Below are positions 1 through 8,018 of a stretch of 64,000 nucleotides of DNA, piece after piece. The stretch covers positions 62,001-126,000 of the forward strand of contig JAXMFU010000007.1 in the NCBI GenBank assembly GCA_046347625.1. The letters run 5' to 3'. Position numbers and translations under genes: made by a program. This DNA is from CAIMUS01 sp046347625 (GTDB lineage Bacteria; Pseudomonadota; Gammaproteobacteria; Competibacterales; Competibacteraceae). How positions within the stretch are numbered: position 1 is the stretch's first letter; every line of letters begins with the position of its first letter. A model generated the notes under the pieces. That model searched no databases, was not told the origin of the DNA, and saw nothing but the letters and a program-made list of their open reading frames with translations.

Positions 1-1
1 C

Positions 2-88
2 CAACACATAAAACTGGAAAACGAGGGTTGGGAGCGCGACTACGATACGAAAGAGCCGACCGAACCCAGCTTTACTGAACCGCAATAG
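2..88 (+). CDS. C-terminal end of a probable eCIS tail tube protein (partial)
   Basis: Only the last 28 codons are inside the window, ending in TAG three bases before the next ATG. The visible tail contains IKLENEGWERDYD followed by a short acidic, proline-containing extension. A C-terminal ENEGWERD-type motif is, as far as I remember, seen in gp19-type tube proteins of contractile injection systems, and tube genes usually sit just before the gp26-like baseplate gene that follows here. Assignment rests on this short motif and on position; another small structural protein is possible. Confidence 0.45.
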   Translation, partial: QHIKLENEGWERDYDTKEPTEPSFTEPQ

Positions 89-90
89 CT

Positions 91-873
91 ATGCGCGTCT
101 TACGGGCGGCTGAACTATTGGCAGTATGGGAACGGGGGATGAACCAGCCACCCGCCCGGCGGGCCTGGTTGTTGCTGGCCGCCGCCTGCCCGGAGACAAA
201 GCCGGAAACCTTGGCGGGGTTCAACATCGGTCGGCGCGATGCCTGCCTGCTGACTCTCAGGGAGTGGACCTTCGGTCCGCACTTGGAAAGTGTGGTGAAC
301 TGTCCTGCCTGCAGCGAGCGTATGGAATTTAAGTTCGCCGTCGCCGACATTCGGGTGGAAGGCGACGCTACACTTCCGGATGGCAAGGATACCGACAGCC
401 AGGATATCGTGCTGAACCTGGAACGTTCCGGCTATCGGGTATGTTTCCGACTGCCCAACAGTCGGGATTTGCTGGGCCTTTCGGAGAATCGGCGGATGGC
501 GGGGGATTTGCAAAAAGCTTACGCCGCGCTGCTGGCGCGCTGCCTGCTTGCCGTGGAACGGGATGGAACTACCCTGTCGCCGGTGGTTCCCGGAGAGTTG
601 CCGCCGGAACTGATTGCGGCCGTGGTGGAGCGTATGGCGCAGGCCGATCCCCAGGCGGATGTCATGCTGTCGCTACATTGCCCGGCCTGTCGGCATCAGT
701 GGCAGGCGAGCTTCGACATCGTGATGTTTTTCTGGCAGGAGATCGACGCCTGGGCGCAACGCCTGCTGGACGATGTCCATACGCTGGCGGCGGCCTATGG
801 CTGGCGTGAAGCCGATATCCTGGCCTTCAGTCCTTACCGGCGGCAATGTTATCTGGACAGGGTGCGCGGATGA
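91..873 (+). CDS. gp26-like (T4_baseplate family) eCIS baseplate protein
   Basis: A 260-aa protein resembling the T4 baseplate gp26-like family that recurs in eCIS clusters. It has two CPAC knuckles (Cys71/Cys74 and Cys197/Cys200), a probable zinc site, and a C-terminal stretch rich in Trp and Tyr ending in SPYRRQCYLDRVRG. It lies two bases after the upstream stop and overlaps the next gene by ATGA, so it is translationally coupled. Expected role: a wedge or hub-proximal component of the baseplate, in the cytosol until the particle is released. The family call is from motif recognition and context, not from a search. Confidence 0.7.
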   Translation: MRVLRAAELLAVWERGMNQPPARRAWLLLAAACPETKPETLAGFNIGRRDACLLTLREWTFGPHLESVVNCPACSERMEFKFAVADIRVEGDATLPDGKDTDSQDIVLNLERSGYRVCFRLPNSRDLLGLSENRRMAGDLQKAYAALLARCLLAVERDGTTLSPVVPGELPPELIAAVVERMAQADPQADVMLSLHCPACRHQWQASFDIVMFFWQEIDAWAQRLLDDVHTLAAAYGWREADILAFSPYRRQCYLDRVRG

Positions 874-2405
874 GCGACTATCTGAGCAATTTGCTGATTC
901 GCAGCCTGCAGCCGCAAACGGCTATCCAGCCCCGGCGGTTGGGACGGTATGAGCCGTTGCCTCCTGGAGACGGCGGCGCTGCGCGCCCGGTGGGGCTGGA
1001 AGAGTTCGAGGAAACCCGCCTCGCTGAAGAGGGGGTCAGGGCGCTGGAGCCGTCTGCAGCCACGCCGCCAGCGGCACCACTGATGGCAGAGGTCCCCTCT
1101 CCGATAGACATCGCTGACCAGGCGCCCCCGATTGCGCCGTTATCCTCATTCCAGGCGGATCGCCCGTCGCCGGGACAAGTATCAGCCGTGGTTCTTCCCA
1201 CCGCTGCTGAAGCGATCTCCTCCGACGTGCCACGCGATCCGGTGGCGCCGGCGCAAAGCAGCGATACCGAGCCGGACAGGCGCTCTTTATCAGTATCTGT
1301 GAAAGCTTCTGTAGCAGCCAGGGAGTTGGGGCAAGGGTCAGCCAGAGAGATCAAGCCGGTTACCGCAACAGCGCCAGTGTCAGAACCTGTCCAAACTCAG
1401 CTGGAACCCGTGACAGTGACAGTGACAAGTCCCTCCCCGGAAAGCTTCGCGGTCACCGCCCTGGAGTCACAAGCGGCGGACGCGCCGCCCTCCTTGCAAG
1501 CGGCGCCAGCCACTCTTTCTGAACGAACCGTCGTAACCCGACCGGTCCAGACCCGCCCGGAATCTCCTGGTCGGCTTGCCCACTCGGAGCACGGGCTGGA
1601 ACCCGTGACGGTGACAGTGACAAGTCTCTCCCCGGAAAGCCTTACCACCTGTCAGTTTGCTGCCAACCTTGAAATCACAGACCGTAGGGCGCATGAGTGG
1701 AGCGGAGCGGAGCGTAATGCGCCGGATGAGGGGCAGCCCCATAGCGGCGCAATACGCTCCGCTATACGCTCCGCTATTGCGCCCTACAAACTGATAGGTG
1801 GTGAGCCGGAAAGCTTCGCGGTCACTGTCCTGGAGTCACAAGCGGCGGACGCGCCGCCCTCCTTGCAAGCGGCGCCAGCCACTCTTTCTGAACGAACCGT
1901 CGTAACCCGACCGGTCCAGACCCGCCCGGAATCTCCTGGTCGGCTTGCCCACTCGGAGCACGGGCTGGAACCCGTGACGGTAACAGTGACAAGTCCCTCC
2001 CCGGAAAGCTTGGAGGTCATTGCTCTGGAGTTACCCGCGGCGGACGAGCCTCCCTCGTTACGGGCCGTATCGTCCAACCTCCCTGAACGAACCATTGCGG
2101 CCCAGCCGGTTCAGATCCGACTGGAATCCCCCGGTCAGCTTGCCGACCTGGAGCAACCACCTGGCGCCACTCAGATGATTGTGCAACCACGGCTATCGCC
2201 TGAACGCCGGCCAGGGTACAGCGAACCGCCGCGCCCACCTGCCACCACGGCGATTCAGGCAGAAGCCCCTGTCATTCAGGTCACTATCGGTCGTATCGAG
2301 ATCCGCGCCACGCCGCCAGCGGCGGCGCCGCCGAAACCCCGCTCGGTCTCGCCCCGTCTGACCCTGGAAGACTATCTGCGGCAGCGTAACGGAGGGAAAC
2401 GATGA
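870..2405 (+). CDS. Proline-rich repeat protein of the eCIS locus
   Basis: The start chosen is the ATG that overlaps the upstream TGA (ATGA), giving 511 aa beginning MSDYLSNLLIRSLQP; an ATG 24 bases earlier is less likely. Short DYLSNLL-type N-termini followed by low-complexity Pro/Ala/Thr/Ser sequence occur in eCIS clusters between the gp26-like and DUF4255 genes; the function is unknown. The middle has a 65-residue repeat marked by EPVTVTVTSPSPES, present twice nearly identically and once diverged. The second unit is interrupted by an in-frame inverted-repeat element. The C-terminus (IRATPPAAAPPKP then LTLEDYLRQRNGGKR) looks like a short docking segment. It overlaps the next gene by 4 bp. 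Confidence 0.6.
   Translation: MSDYLSNLLIRSLQPQTAIQPRRLGRYEPLPPGDGGAARPVGLEEFEETRLAEEGVRALEPSAATPPAAPLMAEVPSPIDIADQAPPIAPLSSFQADRPSPGQVSAVVLPTAAEAISSDVPRDPVAPAQSSDTEPDRRSLSVSVKASVAARELGQGSAREIKPVTATAPVSEPVQTQLEPVTVTVTSPSPESFAVTALESQAADAPPSLQAAPATLSERTVVTRPVQTRPESPGRLAHSEHGLEPVTVTVTSLSPESLTTCQFAANLEITDRRAHEWSGAERNAPDEGQPHSGAIRSAIRSAIAPYKLIGGEPESFAVTVLESQAADAPPSLQAAPATLSERTVVTRPVQTRPESPGRLAHSEHGLEPVTVTVTSPSPESLEVIALELPAADEPPSLRAVSSNLPERTIAAQPVQIRLESPGQLADLEQPPGATQMIVQPRLSPERRPGYSEPPRPPATTAIQAEAPVIQVTIGRIEIRATPPAAAPPKPRSVSPRLTLEDYLRQRNGGKR
1401..2035 (+). repeat. Tandem 195-bp repeat units inside the proline-rich gene
   Basis: Unit 1 runs 1401-1595 and unit 2 runs 1596-1964. Unit 2 is 195 bp once the 174 bp contributed by the inserted element and its target duplication are subtracted. 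The two are almost identical in DNA, so the duplication is recent or homogenised. A third, diverged unit starts at 1965. Each unit opens with CTGGAACCCGTGAC and encodes EPVTVTVTS. Confidence 0.85.
1641..1805. mobile_element. 165-bp inverted-repeat element (MITE-like), copy 1, in frame inside an eCIS gene
   Basis: The ends are 18-bp inverted repeats with two mismatches (CTTACCACCTGTCAGTTT and, reversed, CTCACCACCTATCAGTTT). It is flanked by a perfect 9-bp direct repeat CCGGAAAGC at 1632-1640 and 1806-1814, the expected target duplication. The inner part is itself palindromic (GTAGGGCGCATGAGTGGAGC against its complement). The net gain is 165+9=174 bp, exactly 58 codons, with no stop. A related copy lies at 31588-31745. 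It encodes no transposase, so it must be mobilised in trans. Confidence 0.85.
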
Positions 2406-3616
2406 GCAGCGCTCTCGCCATTGCCAAGGTGACCAAAAGCCTGGCGCAGGTCGTGCAGAAAGCCATCGATCCCACCGGCGGCGGCGTGGTCATCGGTCGG
2501 CCTGTGGCTCCGAGCGGCGGTGATACCGCGGGCAAGGTGCATGTTTATCTCTACCGGGTAACGCCCAACGCAGCCTGCGCCAACACTGAACTGCCGACGC
2601 GCCGCGGCGATGGCAGCCTGGCGCAGCGTCCTCAGGTTGCCCTGGATCTGCACTACCTGCTCACCTTTTACGGAGACGCCACGGAACTGCAACCGGAGAG
2701 TATGCTCGGCGCGGTCATGCGCGACCTGCATGCCCATCCCCTGCTCAAGCTGGCCGATGCCGTCAGCCCCATCCGGCTGACCCTGGTGCCACTCAACCTG
2801 GAAGAGCTTTCCAAGCTCTGGTCGGTGTTCTTCCAGACCCCCTATACACTCTCGGTCGCCTATCAGGCTTCCGTAGTCCTTATCGAGAGCGAAGAAACCC
2901 CGCAGCCGGTGCCTCCCGTGTTACAGCGCGGTAAAGACGAGCGCGGCGTCGATTCTCTGCTCGGTCCTTTCCCCAGTCTGGAGCGGCTCCATGTCGGCCT
3001 GCCGGAAGATGCCAGCCTGCGCCCGCGGCCGCCGCCCTATCCCAGCGCCCAACCGGGGCTGACGCTGTTCCTGGCGGGCCGCAACCTGGGGGGCGATACC
3101 GTGCGGTTGCGCTTTGTCCATTCGCGCCTGGTTCTCAGCCGCGAATTAACGGTGCCGGTCGAGCAGCGCACGGCTGACGAGCTGATGGTTTCATTGCCGG
3201 AGGACGCCGGGACTGACTGGGCGGCGGGCATCTATACCGTTATCGCGGTAACCCAGGAAGGAGACAGGGAACGAACCAGCAATGCCCTGCCGCTCGCCTT
3301 GGCGCCGCGCATCCTGAGCATCGCCCCGGCCAGCCCGATTGTACGTCAGGCCGGCCGCATCACTCTGACGCTGCACTGCCAGCCGCAGCTACGGCCAGGG
3401 CAGAAAGCGGTCTTGCTGTTGGCAGGCCATGAAATTGCGGTGGAACCTTTTACCACGGTAACCGGTTCGCTCGACTTCGTCGTCAGTGAGGCGCCTGTCG
3501 GTGAAAATCTGTTGGTGCAGCTGCGGGTAGAAGGGGTGGACAGCATGCCATTCAACCGCACCGGTGCGCCGCCGCGCTTCGTGTTCGACCCCGGCCAGAA
3601 GGTGACGATCCAATGA
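2402..3616 (+). CDS. DUF4255 (Pvc16/Afp16 N-terminal) cap-like protein
   Basis: 404 aa. Residues about 1-180 match the DUF4255/Pvc16 N-terminal family: VSVYLY-type strand (VHVYLYRVTPNA), then LDLHYLLTFYG and the MLGAVMRDLHAHPLL segment. Residues about 200-400 look like two immunoglobulin-like (IPT/TIG) beta domains. In Afp/PVC the homologue is the tail terminator that caps the inner tube and sheath; the extra beta domains are common in large environmental eCIS. It overlaps both neighbours by 4 bp and directly precedes the ATPase, the usual order. Confidence 0.85.
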   Translation: MSSALAIAKVTKSLAQVVQKAIDPTGGGVVIGRPVAPSGGDTAGKVHVYLYRVTPNAACANTELPTRRGDGSLAQRPQVALDLHYLLTFYGDATELQPESMLGAVMRDLHAHPLLKLADAVSPIRLTLVPLNLEELSKLWSVFFQTPYTLSVAYQASVVLIESEETPQPVPPVLQRGKDERGVDSLLGPFPSLERLHVGLPEDASLRPRPPPYPSAQPGLTLFLAGRNLGGDTVRLRFVHSRLVLSRELTVPVEQRTADELMVSLPEDAGTDWAAGIYTVIAVTQEGDRERTSNALPLALAPRILSIAPASPIVRQAGRITLTLHCQPQLRPGQKAVLLLAGHEIAVEPFTTVTGSLDFVVSEAPVGENLLVQLRVEGVDSMPFNRTGAPPRFVFDPGQKVTIQ

Positions 3617-5655
3617 TGACTGCCGGCTGGGAAGAAGCGAATGATCGTTATCTGGCTGCAGCGCTGACTTGGCTGCGGCTGCGGCTGCAACGGCTGGCGC
3701 AGGCGGTGGCGCCGCCCGGGCAGGCGTCCGCGGAGTCGGGCCAGGCCCCGACGATAAGCGCCGCCGAGTTGGAACAGGCCGCCCAGCTCATGCAGGAGGC
3801 CGAGGCGGTGGATCCTCCGCCCGCCCTGGTGATACTGGGGCAGCAGTTCGAGCTTTCCCGCTTCGAGCAGGAGGTCTTACTGCTGTGCACGGCGCTGGAG
3901 CTGGACACCCGGATTGCCGGGCTGTGTGCCCTGGCTCAGAACAACCTCCAGCGGCCCTATCCTACTTTTGCATTAGCGCTTGCGCTCTTCGACGAGCCGC
4001 TCTGGGAAGCGCTGGCGCCGCAGCGACCGCTGCGTTACTGGCGGTTGATCGAGATTCATCAACCCGGCGCTCAGCCGCTCACCACCAGCGCGCTCCGCGC
4101 CGACGAACGGACCGTGAACTATATCAAGGGCTTGAATTACCTGGACGAGCGGCTGCTGGCGCTGCTGGTGCCCTTCGCCGGCAGGGCCGACCGGCAACAG
4201 CAAGCCCTGCCGCCCTCGCAACAGGCGGCAGTGACGGCGGCGCTCCGCCATCTTGAACAAAGTCGCGCCACCGGCCATCCACCCCTGGTGCAATTGATCG
4301 GACCCGACTCGCTGAGCAAGTACCTGGTCGCGCTGCAGGCCGCCGCCCGACTCGGCTTGCAACTCTGTCGCCTGCCGGCCAGTCTACTGCCCGTCCAGGC
4401 GGGTGAGGTGGAAACCCTGGCCCGGCTGTGGCGGCGCGAGAGCCTGCTGCTTCCCGTCGCCCTTTATCTGGATGCCCACGAGGGTGGCGAGCCGGCGGCG
4501 GGCGAAGGACCGCTACCGGCGTTGCAGCGACTGCTGGCGCGTGATCTGGGTGTCGTTTTCCTGGATACGCGCGAGATACATCCCGGTCTGGGGCACGGCG
4601 GTTTGCCGGTAGACGTGGCCAAACCGACGCCGGCGGAACAGCGGACGGCCTGGAACCGCGTCTTGCCCACCAACGGCGACGCCACGGCACGGCTGGCCGG
4701 CCAGTTCAACCTGAATCTGCCTACTATCGAGCAGGTCGCTCAGGTTGTATCGGCCGATCCGGCTGAAGACGGGGTTCAAGAATATGACTGCCTCTGGCAG
4801 CTCTGTCTGGACCGTACCCGGCCCCGGCTGGAGCAGTTGGCCCAGCGGCTCGATCCGCGGGCGACCTGGGACGATATCGTGCTGCCGCTCGAGCAACTGG
4901 CGGTCCTGCGACAGATTGCCGCCCAGGTGGGGCAACGCGCTCGGGTTTACGACGACTGGGGTTTTCGCCGGAAGATGAATCGTGGCCTGGGCATCAGCGC
5001 CCTGTTCGCCGGCGTCAGCGGTACTGGCAAGACCATGGCCGCCGAAGTCATCGCCAGTGCGCTGCGCCTGAATCTGTACCGGATCGATCTCTCGGCGGTG
5101 GTGAGCAAGTATATCGGCGAGACCGAGAAGAACCTACGGCGGCTGTTCGATGCGGCCGAAGACGGTGGGGCGATTCTGTTATTCGATGAAGCCGATGCGC
5201 TGTTCGGCAAGCGCAGCGAGGTCAGGGACAGTCACGACCGTTATGCCAATATCGAGATCAACTATCTGTTGCAGCGAATAGAGGCTTACGGTGGTCTGGC
5301 CGTTCTGGCCACCAATATGAAGAGTGCGCTCGATCAGGCTTTTGTGCGGCGGTTACGGTTCATCGTCACTTTTCCCTTTCCCGAAAGCGAGCAGCGCAAG
5401 GCGATCTGGCAGCGGGTTTTCCCTGGGGAGACGCCCACCGAGGGACTGGACTATGACCGGCTGGCGCGGCTGAACCTGACCGGCGGCAGTATTCACAATA
5501 TCGCCCTCAACGCTGCGTTTCTGGCGGCGCAGGCGGGCACGCCTGTGACCCTGCCACTGGTGCTGGAGGCGGCCCGCACCGAATTCCGCAAGTTGGAGAA
5601 ACCGATCAACGAGGCCGATTTTCGGATGCTGCAACCGGCGGAGGTGAGGCGATGA
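3613..5655 (+). CDS. eCIS AAA+ ATPase (Afp15-like)
   Basis: 680 aa. The N-terminal 430 residues are a helical family-specific region; the AAA+ module follows, with Walker A GVSGTGKT at 467-474, Walker B ILLFDEADALFG near 521-532, an RY..IEINYLLQRIEAY segment, sensor-like ATNM and arginine-finger region FVRRLRF. ATPases of this type are in nearly all eCIS loci and are thought to help assembly or cargo loading; the exact role is not settled. Two ATG codons in tandem (3613 and 3616) are both possible starts. Coupled by ATGA overlap to both neighbours. Confidence 0.9.
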   Translation: MMTAGWEEANDRYLAAALTWLRLRLQRLAQAVAPPGQASAESGQAPTISAAELEQAAQLMQEAEAVDPPPALVILGQQFELSRFEQEVLLLCTALELDTRIAGLCALAQNNLQRPYPTFALALALFDEPLWEALAPQRPLRYWRLIEIHQPGAQPLTTSALRADERTVNYIKGLNYLDERLLALLVPFAGRADRQQQALPPSQQAAVTAALRHLEQSRATGHPPLVQLIGPDSLSKYLVALQAAARLGLQLCRLPASLLPVQAGEVETLARLWRRESLLLPVALYLDAHEGGEPAAGEGPLPALQRLLARDLGVVFLDTREIHPGLGHGGLPVDVAKPTPAEQRTAWNRVLPTNGDATARLAGQFNLNLPTIEQVAQVVSADPAEDGVQEYDCLWQLCLDRTRPRLEQLAQRLDPRATWDDIVLPLEQLAVLRQIAAQVGQRARVYDDWGFRRKMNRGLGISALFAGVSGTGKTMAAEVIASALRLNLYRIDLSAVVSKYIGETEKNLRRLFDAAEDGGAILLFDEADALFGKRSEVRDSHDRYANIEINYLLQRIEAYGGLAVLATNMKSALDQAFVRRLRFIVTFPFPESEQRKAIWQRVFPGETPTEGLDYDRLARLNLTGGSIHNIALNAAFLAAQAGTPVTLPLVLEAARTEFRKLEKPINEADFRMLQPAEVRR

Positions 5656-5924
5656 ATATCAACCTACACATTGAACGCCTGCTGCTGGAGGGCGTGCCCA
5701 TCAGCCGCACTCAAGGCGCGCTGGTCAAGGCCGCTGTGGAGGCGGAACTGGGGCGCTTGCTGGCCGCTGGCGGACTGCATGCGGAACTGCTGAATGGCGG
5801 CGCCCTGGCTTCGCTCAAGGGAGAAACTTTGCACTTGAGCGGCGAGAATCATCCGGCCCGCCTGGGAGAGCAAATTGCGCGGGCGGTGTATGGGGGTATT
5901 GGTCCAGGGAAAGGCGAATTGTGA
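5652..5924 (+). CDS. Small conserved eCIS-associated protein, function unknown
   Basis: 90 aa, overlapping the ATPase stop by ATGA, so co-translated with it. Sequence is Leu/Ala/Gly rich (HIERLLLEGVPI, AELLNGGALASLKG, LGEQIARAVYGGI). I recognise it only as the kind of small protein found directly after the AAA+ gene in many eCIS clusters. No membrane segment or catalytic motif is evident. Alternative role: a chaperone or adaptor for the ATPase or the DUF4157 proteins encoded next; this is inference from position. Confidence 0.6.
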   Translation: MNINLHIERLLLEGVPISRTQGALVKAAVEAELGRLLAAGGLHAELLNGGALASLKGETLHLSGENHPARLGEQIARAVYGGIGPGKGEL

Positions 5925-5980
5925 GTTGGTGATAGTAATGATTTTGATTGATTGGTAAAGATTAAAGGTGGAATTTAATT

Positions 5981-6193
5981 ATGCTTGAGATTCATAAGAG
6001 TGTTGTCTTTGATGAAAATCAGCGACCTGTCGCTGTACAAATTCCATTTGCTGAATTTCAACGTATCGAGGAGATTATCGAGAATTATGGATTGGCAAAG
6101 TTAATGGAGGAAACCGAAAGTGACGAACGACTTTCGGGAGATACGGCAAGAGAATTTTACCAGTCTCTAAAACGCCATGATGTGGAAGGTTGA
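5981..6193 (+). CDS. Antitoxin-like small protein (orphaned)
   Basis: 70 aa, N-terminus MLEIHKSVVFDENQRPVAVQ followed by an FAEFQRIEEIIENYG segment, the layout of Phd/RelB-like antitoxins (short strand, then helical DNA-binding or dimerisation region, then acidic toxin-binding tail). It is followed with overlap by the remains of a RelE-type toxin. It is AT-richer than the eCIS genes around it and not coupled to them, so the pair appears to be an insertion between the ATPase block and the cargo genes. Confidence 0.55.
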   Translation: MLEIHKSVVFDENQRPVAVQIPFAEFQRIEEIIENYGLAKLMEETESDERLSGDTAREFYQSLKRHDVEG

Positions 6194-6299
6194 ATATACC
6201 AAACGCTTTTTGAAAGAATTGGCTTCCCTGCCACAGACACAAACACTAATCTATCAGCGGATCGCACATCGTAAAGATATTTATAGAATTTTTTCTTGA
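6177..6299 (+). pseudogene. RelE/ParE-type toxin with internal deletion
   Basis: An open frame of 40 codons overlapping the antitoxin end. It starts MMWKVEYTKRFLKELASLP, the classic beginning of a RelE-type toxin, and ends AHRKDIYRIFS, the classic ending (hRk-iY). Normal members are about 85-90 aa, so the central part, with most of the active-site and R-x-Y region, has been lost without breaking the frame. A functional toxin is unlikely. Confidence 0.6.
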
Positions 6300-6329
6300 T
6301 GATGAAGCGGCGTATGAAAGGTCAGGTCC

Positions 6330-7838
6330 ATGAACGCACTACAAAGGCAAGCTAAAACTGCAACTACATCATCGCCCATACCTATATCGAGTGGGATACT
6401 GCAACGTAAGTGTGCCTGCGGTAATCACACGGTTTCGGGTGAGGAATGTGATGAGTGCCGCAAAGAAAAACTGACTTTGCAACGTTTTTCCTCTTCCCGG
6501 AGCGGAGAGGAAGAGCAGGTGGGAGAAGTTCCTCCTATTGTTCATGAAGTTCTGCGCTCGCCGGGGCAGCCGCTGGATGCAAGGACGCGGGCTTTCATGG
6601 AGCCACGATTTGGGCATGATTTTAGTCGGGTGCGGGTGCATACGGATGCGAAGGCGGCAGAATCGGCGCGGGCGGTGAATGCGCGGGCGTATACGGTAGG
6701 CCGGGATGTAGTTTTCGAGATGGGACAGCACTCGCCGGCGACAACGGCGGGCAAAAAGCTTCTGGCGCATGAGTTGACGCACGTAGTGCAACAAGTCTTT
6801 GGCACGGACAGCCGCACTATTCATAACGTCTCGCATCCGGTCACATTCGAAAGTGAAGCCGATGCAATATCAGTGATGGTTGTATCAGGGCCACCTCAAA
6901 CCTACCGCACAACCCCATCCAACAGAACATGGCTTGCCAGGAAGGCTTCCGATGAATCCTCTTATCTCCCTGGCCTACGTATCGAGGCAGGTCGAGCTGA
7001 ACCGGAGTTCGGCAGATTGATTGATAAAGTGCGCTATTACGTTGATAGCCAAAATGTGACAACTGCCCTTCCTTACGTTTTTCGCGTTTTGAATGGTTTG
7101 TCGATGACACAAATGCTCCAGACATTAACTGCTCTTAACGACAACCAATGCAAAAAATTGTTTGATAACTTGCAGTACGCTTTTGATTTAAATGAGCCTC
7201 GGATCGAAGTAGCCCTCATGGCGCTTATGGCACGCCGAAGGAAAATAAACTTCGATTGCTGTTTGCTCAATAATTTCAGCAAAGCTAATCCTGGTCAGGA
7301 AGATATAATAACCAAATATCTGTCTGAAGGCAAAGCCACACTGTTGCCCATTGGCACCATCCATGAAATTAGCGATGCCGGTATGGAGTTTATCACTGCG
7401 GGGGAAAATCTTATCGATCATCTATACCCCGATTCTGCAGGTCACTGCACAATCGGAATTGGCCACTTAGTCCATAGGGGGAGATGTACTGCGGCTGACC
7501 AAAAAAAATGGGGCAAGCGGATTACAAGGGATTATGCTCTAAATCTATTCAGGGAAGATCTTCAACCACGGGTTAAAGATGTGAACAGACTGGTTCGGGT
7601 GAATATAACACAGCCTCAATTTGATGCCCTAGTAAGTTTCCAATTCAATACAAACGGTCTCGGCGGTTCGTCCGTTCTCCAAGAACTTAATCAATGTAAT
7701 CACAAAAAGGTGCCCGACAAACTCAGGCTGTTCACCAAAGCACGCAACAAGGCTGGGGACTTTGTCGAGCAACCAGGACTGCCAAAAAGACGTGCTAAGG
7801 AAGGTGCTCTATTTTTATCTGAACCTCTCTGTGAGTAG
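6330..7838 (+). CDS. DUF4157 (eCIS core) protein with C-terminal GH24 lysozyme domain; probable cargo
   Basis: 502 aa. An N-terminal cysteine cluster (KCACG...ECDECRKEKLTLQR) precedes a DUF4157 domain at about 68-155, with the HELTHVVQQ (HExxH) motif. The middle is unrecognised. Residues about 350-500 are a GH24 muramidase: Glu359, Asp368 and Thr374 keep the T4 lysozyme E-8x-D-5x-T spacing, followed by TIGIGH and FDALVSFQFNTNGLGGSS. DUF4157 marks eCIS-associated proteins, many of them loaded toxins. Predicted action: cleavage of peptidoglycan after delivery. No immunity gene is next to it. The C-terminal half is AT-richer than the DUF4157 block. The gene ends in TAG at the edge of a dispersed repeat. 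Confidence 0.85.
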   Translation: MNALQRQAKTATTSSPIPISSGILQRKCACGNHTVSGEECDECRKEKLTLQRFSSSRSGEEEQVGEVPPIVHEVLRSPGQPLDARTRAFMEPRFGHDFSRVRVHTDAKAAESARAVNARAYTVGRDVVFEMGQHSPATTAGKKLLAHELTHVVQQVFGTDSRTIHNVSHPVTFESEADAISVMVVSGPPQTYRTTPSNRTWLARKASDESSYLPGLRIEAGRAEPEFGRLIDKVRYYVDSQNVTTALPYVFRVLNGLSMTQMLQTLTALNDNQCKKLFDNLQYAFDLNEPRIEVALMALMARRRKINFDCCLLNNFSKANPGQEDIITKYLSEGKATLLPIGTIHEISDAGMEFITAGENLIDHLYPDSAGHCTIGIGHLVHRGRCTAADQKKWGKRITRDYALNLFREDLQPRVKDVNRLVRVNITQPQFDALVSFQFNTNGLGGSSVLQELNQCNHKKVPDKLRLFTKARNKAGDFVEQPGLPKRRAKEGALFLSEPLCE

Positions 7839-8018
7839 CCCGCGTAGGATGGGTAGAGCAGAGCATAAGCGGAGCGAAACCCATCATTGGGTTGAGAAAA
7901 GAGAAAACCAATTAGCCCGCGTAGGATGGGTAGAGCGCAGCGAAACCCATCACTGGGCTGAAAGGGTAAGGCGAATTGGCGTACAGATCGTATAGGCAGT
8001 ATACAGAGGGTTAACGAA
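7836..8018. repeat. Two copies of a dispersed AGCCCGCGTAGGATGGGTAGAGC repeat between the DUF4157 genes
   Basis: The core GCGTAGGATGGGTAGAGC and GCGAAACCCATCA occurs at 7836-7890 and again at 7914-7961, separated by AT-rich sequence. A related palindromic copy lies at 23301-23390. The first copy begins at the TAG stop of the lysozyme gene. No independent gene is supported here; the 77-codon frame across it is repeat-derived. Confidence 0.75.

Noticed and set aside
7762..7995. A 77-codon frame between the two cargo genes as an immunity protein
   Set aside because: It overlaps the lysozyme gene and otherwise consists of dispersed repeat sequence; no immunity features.
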